DNA of 16,118 bases from an uncultured Bacilli bacterium (GTDB lineage Bacteria; Bacillota_I; Bacilli_A; RF39; UBA660), in contig CALVVN010000048.1 of NCBI GenBank assembly GCA_944363865.1, positions 1-16,118 on the forward strand, read 5' to 3'. Below, in pieces: positions 12,215 to 16,118 of the stretch. Under the pieces are notes generated by a model that made no database searches, was not told the DNA's origin, and saw only the letters and a list, made by a program, of their open reading frames with translations. How positions within the stretch are numbered: the first letter of the stretch is position 1; the number at the start of each line of letters is the position of its first letter. Both the position numbers and the translations under genes were made by a program.

Positions 12215-13090
12215 TTACCTTTTTTCTCTTTTTATAAGTTTTGCATGAACAACTAATTTTTCATCATTCGCATAACAAGTGGAAAGAGTTAATATTTTAT
12301 CATCAGTATTAACTGAAGTACCAAAGTTATAAGCAGTTCTAGAAGAAATCATATTTAAAAAATCGTTATAATCAGAATCACTATTAAATTCAACTTTTAA
12401 ATAATCACTTGTAGTGGGTAAGTGATAAACGCTAAATACTTGCCATAAAGTATTTTCATACGGAGTAGACAACTTAATTACATAGTTATCACTATTATCT
12501 AACCATCCACTTCTTAAAATATTCTTTAGTGAGCCAAACATAGTTTTATCAAGTCTACTATGAGCATAAATAATAGTATTTTTATTAAAATCTTCTGCAT
12601 CATTTCTATAATCCATAAAAACCCATCCAGCATCATTGTAAGATTTATCAAATGCTCTAGTTAAATAATAATCATTATTAGTTGTTTGAACAATAGGATA
12701 ATTAATATTAGTTCCATTCACTTGAATCCAACCAACTGTGTCACTATTATCATTTAATAGTTCTTCAAAATCAACATTTATAAGGTTCATCTTAATATAA
12801 TCCCAATACGGGTCGAATTCATCGGCATTAGCTTGATTAATTATTTCAGTATTAATTCCATCAGTAACAATAGTCAAATTAGATTTATTAATAATTTCGT
12901 CAATCTGTTCATCAATACTTTTAGAATCTTTATACCAATTTAAACCTTCATTAATAGAAATAATTAAAAGAGAAATACACAAAAACATAAATGAGACAAG
13001 TAAAATATTTACCCATTTAATTTTTCTTATTATTATTTGATTAGTTCCTTTTTTATTAGGTTTCTTACTATTTTTAATATTTTTCTTCAT
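12215..13090 (-). CDS. Class B sortase with Lys at the usual catalytic Arg position
   Basis: This is a 291-residue membrane-anchored cysteine transpeptidase: a basic N-terminus, one transmembrane helix (about 26-47) and an extracytoplasmic sortase domain. The domain has the class B opening DTVGWIQVNGTNINYPIVQ (117-135), catalytic His177 in IIYAHSRLD (173-181) and catalytic Cys272 in LTLSTC (267-272). The family then has an Arg before the final strand (typically R-x-V-V-H-A-K-L); here the stretch is EKLVVHAKL (277-285), with Lys278 at that place. The family cleaves a sorting motif and joins surface proteins to peptidoglycan or builds pili; no substrate with a sorting signal lies in the window. 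No SD precedes the ATG, and a TATAAT ends 11 nt upstream, hinting at a very short or absent leader. Family call firm; activity uncertain. Confidence 0.9.
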   Translation of the reverse strand: MKKNIKNSKKPNKKGTNQIIIRKIKWVNILLVSFMFLCISLLIISINEGLNWYKDSKSIDEQIDEIINKSNLTIVTDGINTEIINQANADEFDPYWDYIKMNLINVDFEELLNDNSDTVGWIQVNGTNINYPIVQTTNNDYYLTRAFDKSYNDAGWVFMDYRNDAEDFNKNTIIYAHSRLDKTMFGSLKNILRSGWLDNSDNYVIKLSTPYENTLWQVFSVYHLPTTSDYLKVEFNSDSDYNDFLNMISSRTAYNFGTSVNTDDKILTLSTCYANDEKLVVHAKLIKREKR

Positions 13091-13101
13091 AACTAGTATA
13101 A

Positions 13102-13130
13102 ATTATAATATAAAAAATACTATTTGTATA
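13102..13130 (-). promoter_or_regulatory. Possible promoter for the sortase gene
   Basis: On the minus strand, TATACA (13125-13130) is followed by a 17-nt spacer and TATAAT (13102-13107). Predicted initiation near 13095 leaves only about 5 nt before the ATG at 13090. The -35 lies inside the end of the upstream phosphatidyltransferase gene. Confidence 0.4.
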
Positions 13131-13821
13131 GTATTTCTCTTATTGGTTTGTCTTTATGTGAAATGTAAAAATCGTGATCAAATAGATAAAACTTTAATAA
13201 CTTTAAATCAATAAACTCTCTACCACGCAGTTCGTTAATATATGCTTTACTAAATGCTTTTTTAGAGTAATCAGTAAGTACCAGTAGTTGCATACCTATA
13301 ATCATTCCTGCTAAAACATAAAGCATAGTAGAACCATATGTTGCAAAAACACCTTGTAAAGTAACTGGTAATAAATCTAAATATAATGGAGAAGCTAGTA
13401 GTATGAAACTTAATATAATTGTCGCAGCTAGTAAAATAGTTTTTCTTTTACCTAATTTACTAGACTGTACATTTTTATTATCTTTATAAGCTATCGTATT
13501 TACAATAACTATTGCTATTTCTAATAGTAGGGGAATAATCATAATAACTCTTATATAAGATAAAATACTCAAACTTACAATACTAAATAGTTTATCACAC
13601 ACACCGTCAAGCAAACTTCCAAAAAATGTTTCAACTTTCCATAGTCTAGCGAGTCTACCATCAACCGCATCAGTAGAAAAAATAACTAAAACCCATACAG
13701 ATACAACAACCGGGCCTTTATAATAATATATAAAAGGAAGTAAAAAAGAACCAATTAATCTAACTGAAGTTAATAAATTAACGATAATTAATTTTAATAA
13801 ATAACTCTTACTATATTTCAT
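13120..13821 (-). CDS. CDP-alcohol phosphatidyltransferase (PgsA-like)
   Basis: This 233-residue integral membrane enzyme transfers a CDP-linked phosphatidyl group to an alcohol. The family signature is complete: D51-x2-D54-G55-x2-A58-R59, then G68-x3-D72-x3-D76 (reading DAVDGRLAR ... GSLLDGVCD), supplying the metal and CDP-binding carboxylates. Hydrophobic helices lie near 10-33, 37-49, 78-110, 128-150 and 157-183. A soluble C-terminal tail of about 45 residues is longer than in a minimal PgsA. The alcohol (glycerol-3-phosphate, another headgroup or a lipid-linked sugar) cannot be assigned, so no symbol is given. The SD AGAGGT is well spaced before the ATG at 13821. It has its own promoter and lies 34 nt after the deacetylase gene. 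Confidence 0.9.
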   Translation of the reverse strand: MKYSKSYLLKLIIVNLLTSVRLIGSFLLPFIYYYKGPVVVSVWVLVIFSTDAVDGRLARLWKVETFFGSLLDGVCDKLFSIVSLSILSYIRVIMIIPLLLEIAIVIVNTIAYKDNKNVQSSKLGKRKTILLAATIILSFILLASPLYLDLLPVTLQGVFATYGSTMLYVLAGMIIGMQLLVLTDYSKKAFSKAYINELRGREFIDLKLLKFYLFDHDFYISHKDKPIREILYK

Positions 13822-13838
13822 ATATAACCTCTACTAAT

Positions 13839-13867
13839 ATTATATTAAAAACGACTTAAAAAGGCAA
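13839..13867 (-). promoter_or_regulatory. Sigma-A promoter for the CDP-alcohol phosphatidyltransferase gene
   Basis: On the minus strand, TTGCCT (13862-13867), a 17-nt spacer and TATAAT (13839-13844) precede the gene start at 13821. The -35 lies within the last codons of the deacetylase gene. Confidence 0.6.
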
Positions 13868-15109
13868 ATTATAATTGTTGAAAGACTTATATAATGTTCC
13901 AGGAACAAGTGTAATTTCTTTACTATCCGCTAGCTCACTAACACTAACTATATCATAACCCATTTCTTGTAAAGCAGGAATACTCATTTTAACTGCTTCA
14001 AGTGTTTCTTTGTATATTTCATGCATTAAAACTATGCATCCATCACAAGCATTAGCAATAATATGCTCATATGTATGTTTTGAATCTCTATAAAGCCAAT
14101 CTTGAGTATCAATATTCCATTTAATAATAGCAAAAGGAATCTTTTCTCTTACACTAGACTTTGAATTTCCATAAGGCGGTCTAAATAATTTTATATTTTT
14201 CCCAGTTATTTCATTGTAGATAATAGTAGTAGAGTTTATTTCTTCTTCTAATTCCTCTTCAGAAATCTTATCTAGATTCTTATGACTATACGAATGGCTA
14301 CCAATTTCCATACCATTATCAGTAGCATATAAAACGGCACTTTGATTATATTTCATCCTGTTACCTAACATAAAGAAAGTAGCAGTAGAATTATTTATCT
14401 TTAAAGTATCGACTAAATCTTTAGTGTAATCGCCTGGACCATCATCAAAAGTAAAAGCAATCATTTTTTTACGTTCATTAGTTGATTCAATCAACACTTC
14501 GTTATTGTAATCTAAATAAAGTTCAGGAACGTATGGCGTATCAAATAAATCAAAATTAAAATAGACATGTACTCCCTTATCAGTGAACTTAAAATTATAA
14601 TCATCTAAACTCAATGATTTAATTTTATTAACAACTTCACTGCTATATTTAATACTGAGTAAATCCAAAACTTTTTCAAAGTCAATATCATACGAATTAA
14701 CAACACTGACTAAAGATTCGTTTATTTCATAATTAAAACTTTTATAGTAAAGCATATCATTTAAAGAATTATCTATTGTAAAAAACACATTGACAAATTC
14801 ATCCTTAAAGTATATTTCATAATTTATTTTTAAAGCTTTACCATTATTTGAAATAAAATTATTTATATAACTGTAAATAAAAGATTTAATTTCATCAGTA
14901 ATTTCTTTACTCGCAAACTTCGGATAATATGCGTCAATAGTGTAACCATTACGTTCAATATTAATAGACCTTTTCTCAAAATCATGTAAGTTTATTTCAA
15001 AGTTTTTAGGTTCATCAGAAAAATCATTGACACTTACAAATAAAAAAAGTGATAAATATAATAAGCAAAGACAAATAATATATTTAAAAATATAATTATA
15101 ACCATTCAT
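13856..15109 (-). CDS. Membrane-anchored NodB-type polysaccharide deacetylase
   Basis: This 417-residue protein has one N-terminal transmembrane helix or uncleaved signal (8-27), an extracytoplasmic region of about 180 residues and a carbohydrate esterase 4 (NodB) domain (about 214-395). Catalytic motifs are complete: TFDDGP (220-225; D222 base, D223 metal), HSYSH (272-276; metal His272 and His276), RPPYG (310-314), DTQDW (334-338) and LMHE (361-364; His362 or 363 region). The middle region is RsiV/PdaC-like in pattern (SLVSVVNSYDIDF, then Leu-rich and Asp-rich segments), an arrangement known from peptidoglycan deacetylases. It likely removes acetyl groups from a wall glycan, which in other bacteria gives lysozyme resistance; the glycan is not determined here. 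The SD GGTGA is 5 nt before the ATG. It heads the minus-strand envelope block. Confidence 0.93.
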   Translation of the reverse strand: MNGYNYIFKYIICLCLLYLSLFLFVSVNDFSDEPKNFEINLHDFEKRSINIERNGYTIDAYYPKFASKEITDEIKSFIYSYINNFISNNGKALKINYEIYFKDEFVNVFFTIDNSLNDMLYYKSFNYEINESLVSVVNSYDIDFEKVLDLLSIKYSSEVVNKIKSLSLDDYNFKFTDKGVHVYFNFDLFDTPYVPELYLDYNNEVLIESTNERKKMIAFTFDDGPGDYTKDLVDTLKINNSTATFFMLGNRMKYNQSAVLYATDNGMEIGSHSYSHKNLDKISEEELEEEINSTTIIYNEITGKNIKLFRPPYGNSKSSVREKIPFAIIKWNIDTQDWLYRDSKHTYEHIIANACDGCIVLMHEIYKETLEAVKMSIPALQEMGYDIVSVSELADSKEITLVPGTLYKSFNNYNLPF

Positions 15110-15125
15110 ATTATCACCAGAATTA

Positions 15126-15136
15126 ATTATATCACA
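15126..15136 (-). promoter_or_regulatory. Extended -10 promoter for the deacetylase gene
   Basis: On the minus strand TGTGATATAAT reads a TGn-extended perfect TATAAT (15126-15131), 16 nt before the ATG at 15109. No good -35 is visible. Confidence 0.55.
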
Positions 15137-15174
15137 TAAGTTTACACAAAAATAATTATTCTTCTCAAATAATA

Positions 15175-15203
15175 TTTAAAATGTAAAATAAATATGATAT
15201 ATT
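15175..15203 (+). promoter_or_regulatory. Promoter for the DUF4870-like gene
   Basis: TTTAAA (15175-15180), a 17-nt spacer and TATATT (15198-15203) with TGA just upstream give an extended -10. It is divergent from the deacetylase promoter in the 115-nt intergenic region. Confidence 0.5.
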
Positions 15204-15224
15204 TGTACTAAGAGGAAGATAATT

Positions 15225-15689
15225 ATGGAAACAAACTATAAAAAATCATCGCTTGGTTTAAATGAAAATATTATTTCAATAATACCTTATTTAAGTGTAA
15301 TATTATCGTTTTTCAATGTCACAAAATGGTTTTGTTGGGTAATACCTATAATTATATTTTTTGTAGAGACAAAGAGTGTATTTGTAAAAAAGAATTCAGT
15401 GTTAGCATTCATAATATATGTATTAGAACTAGCAATGTTTGGTATAATTTACATATTATTTTCAAGTAATGAAGTATGCGCTTGGGGAAGTTGTCAAGAA
15501 ATACCGAGATATTTAACTACAAATGGAAGCAACATTATTTTTGCGGTATCAGTCGTAACTTGTTTGATTAATGCATTTCTAGCTTATAAAGCATTTAAAT
15601 ATGATATAGTAAATGTCCCTGGACTTAACACGTTCTTAAATAAGATAACAGGGAATTTAAATACATTAAAAAGTACAATAGATAAATAA
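15225..15689 (+). CDS. Small DUF4870-like membrane protein
   Basis: This 154-residue protein has four probable membrane segments (about 14-30, 34-48, 58-80, 101-122). The pattern NENIISIIPYLSVILSFF, an acidic-aromatic turn FVETKSVFVKKNSVLAF and the closing FLAYKAFKYDIVNVPGL (118-134) resemble the DUF4870 (Tic20-like) family of small bacterial membrane proteins, whose function is not established. Cys85 and Cys90 lie in the loop between segments 3 and 4 and could be disulfide-bonded if outside the cell. An SD-like AAGAGGAAGA (15210-15219) precedes the ATG. It is divergent from the deacetylase and followed by a structured, gene-poor region. The family assignment is by pattern only. Confidence 0.7.
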   Translation: METNYKKSSLGLNENIISIIPYLSVILSFFNVTKWFCWVIPIIIFFVETKSVFVKKNSVLAFIIYVLELAMFGIIYILFSSNEVCAWGSCQEIPRYLTTNGSNIIFAVSVVTCLINAFLAYKAFKYDIVNVPGLNTFLNKITGNLNTLKSTIDK

Positions 15690-15691
15690 TA

Positions 15692-15751
15692 AAAAGTCTT
15701 TTTTATTAATGTCTCCAAAATGGGGTTCACATCATTAATTTCTAGACTTTT
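15692..15751. terminator. Large nested hairpin, probable bidirectional terminator
   Basis: Three nested pairings are visible: AAAAGTCT (15692-15699) with AGACTTTT (15744-15751), ATTAATG (15705-15711) with CATTAAT (15733-15739), and CTCC (15713-15716) with GGGG (15722-15725). The + strand copy ends in only four T. On the minus strand the stem is followed by a better T5 run, so it may chiefly end a leftward transcript. Confidence 0.5.
15712..15734. repeat. IS3-family-end-like segment (uncertain)
   Basis: With the flanking G15711, the segment reads TGTC at 15710-15713 through GGGGTTCA at 15722-15729 to CATCA near 15730-15734. This resembles the terminal inverted repeat of IS3/IS150-type elements (TGTC ... 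GGGG-TTCA ... CA). No transposase, partner repeat or target duplication is visible. The resemblance is from memory and may be chance, since the same bases form the hairpin above. Confidence 0.2.
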
Positions 15752-15849
15752 ATAATACAATTTAGTGATTTTTTAAACCCATGTTTATCATTCTTTTCAA
15801 TTATTAAATAGTGTTATTTTATTCTATATTTAAACAATAATTGTTTCAC
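15742..15849 (-). pseudogene. Possible degraded small gene, or an 11-codon peptide gene (15814-15849)
   Basis: On the minus strand a strong SD (AAAGAGGTG, 15855-15863) stands 5 nt before GTG 15849. The frame runs 11 codons (MKQLLFKYRIK) to TAA at 15814-15816, then stays open another 23 codons to TAG at 15742-15744. Well-formed start signals with so short a product suggest either a small peptide or a gene broken by a premature stop. No family is recognised. Confidence 0.35.
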
Positions 15850-16073
15850 ATTTACACCTCTTTAAAATATATTTTAACATAATATAATACGAAACGCTTA
15901 TTTATATATAAAAAAATAAAATTTAAATAATTATTCTTTTTCTATTTATGAATTAATATTTTTAAATTAATTTTTATAAACATATGATTTTGCTTTAATT
16001 TCAACCTTTTTAGCAAAAATTGAATAAATGCAATAATTATTATCGTTAAAAGGAATATATTTAAATACCAAGT
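15850..16073. other. AT-rich gap without a convincing gene
   Basis: This stretch is extremely AT-rich. A startless minus-strand frame of 37 codons (TTG 16080 to TAA 15967) reads with a hydrophobic start, then PFNDNNYCIYSIFAKKVEIK, and could be a decayed gene fragment. On the + strand a TATAAT (15883-15888) with TTTAAA (15861-15866) could be a promoter. No tRNA, rRNA or known RNA family is recognised. Confidence 0.35.
15871..15879 (-). promoter_or_regulatory. Extended -10 for a leftward transcript in the right-end gap
   Basis: On the minus strand TGTTAAAAT (15871-15879) has the same extended -10 form as the recD2 promoter. It would start RNA near 15864, just upstream of the SD at 15855-15863. 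No clear -35 is visible. Confidence 0.4.
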
Positions 16074-16115
16074 AAAACAATATTTTAGTTCATATATTGT
16101 TTTTTTTTTTTTTTT
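16074..16115 (+). terminator. Strong rho-independent terminator at the right edge
   Basis: AAAACAATAT (16074-16083) pairs perfectly with ATATTGTTTT (16094-16103) over a 10-nt loop, followed by a long unbroken T-run (16100-16115). It terminates + strand transcription, yet no + strand gene lies in the 380 nt before it. Confidence 0.7.
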
Positions 16116-16118
16116 CAA

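Noticed and set aside
1..16118. CRISPR arrays, tRNA/rRNA genes, toxin-antitoxin or phage-defence systems
   Set aside because: No spaced direct repeats, cloverleaf folds, conserved rRNA stretches or recognisable defence-gene domains were seen on either strand; the kinase-like gene alone is not evidence of a prophage.

Overview
The window is low-GC bacterial DNA. A-rich Shine-Dalgarno sites, sigma-A promoters with a TGn extended -10, a class B sortase, a T-box leader and the gene order recD2 - small YrzQ-like ORF - AI-2E permease (yrrI-like) - alaS all point to Bacillota, probably a Bacilli- or Mycoplasmatota-related gut-type lineage that still builds a wall (murC, sortase, polysaccharide deacetylase). 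The species cannot be named from sequence alone. The genetic code looks standard: the genes use TGG for Trp, and only one of 15 stops is TGA.

Layout. (1) 1-2924: a response-regulator receiver protein running in from the left edge, a prepilin-like gene, a convergent PilB/GspE-type ATPase on the minus strand, and a second prepilin-like gene divergent from it. These look like parts of a type IV pilus or competence-type pseudopilus. (2) 2925-5730: an archaeal/eukaryotic-type prolyl-tRNA synthetase directly abutting the second prepilin, then murC. (3) 5788-12190: recD2, a 53-codon ORF, a 349-nt gene-poor gap with a large hairpin, an AI-2E family permease, an alanine T-box riboswitch whose Stem I lies partly inside the permease gene, a deoxynucleotide-kinase-like gene, and a compact alaS overlapping it by 17 nt. 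(4) 12215-15109, minus strand: an envelope block of polysaccharide deacetylase, CDP-alcohol phosphatidyltransferase and class B sortase. (5) 15225-16118: a DUF4870-like membrane protein, then about 430 nt of very AT-rich DNA with hairpins, a possible small transcript and degraded-looking frames.

How the genes work together. The pilus genes are split around convergent and divergent promoters. The T-box places both the kinase-like gene and alaS under control of uncharged tRNA-Ala: the specifier triplet GCT, the TGGTACC T-box element and the downstream alaS agree. The minus-strand block acts on the cell surface (anchoring, phospholipid headgroups, polysaccharide de-N-acetylation).

I found no CRISPR array, tRNA, rRNA, intact transposon or obvious new defence system. 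The most interesting items are the coding-overlapping T-box and its operon, a short Cys-rich AlaRS, a sortase with Lys where the catalytic Arg should be, a prepilin lacking Glu5, probable leaderless starts, and the unexplained structured gaps.
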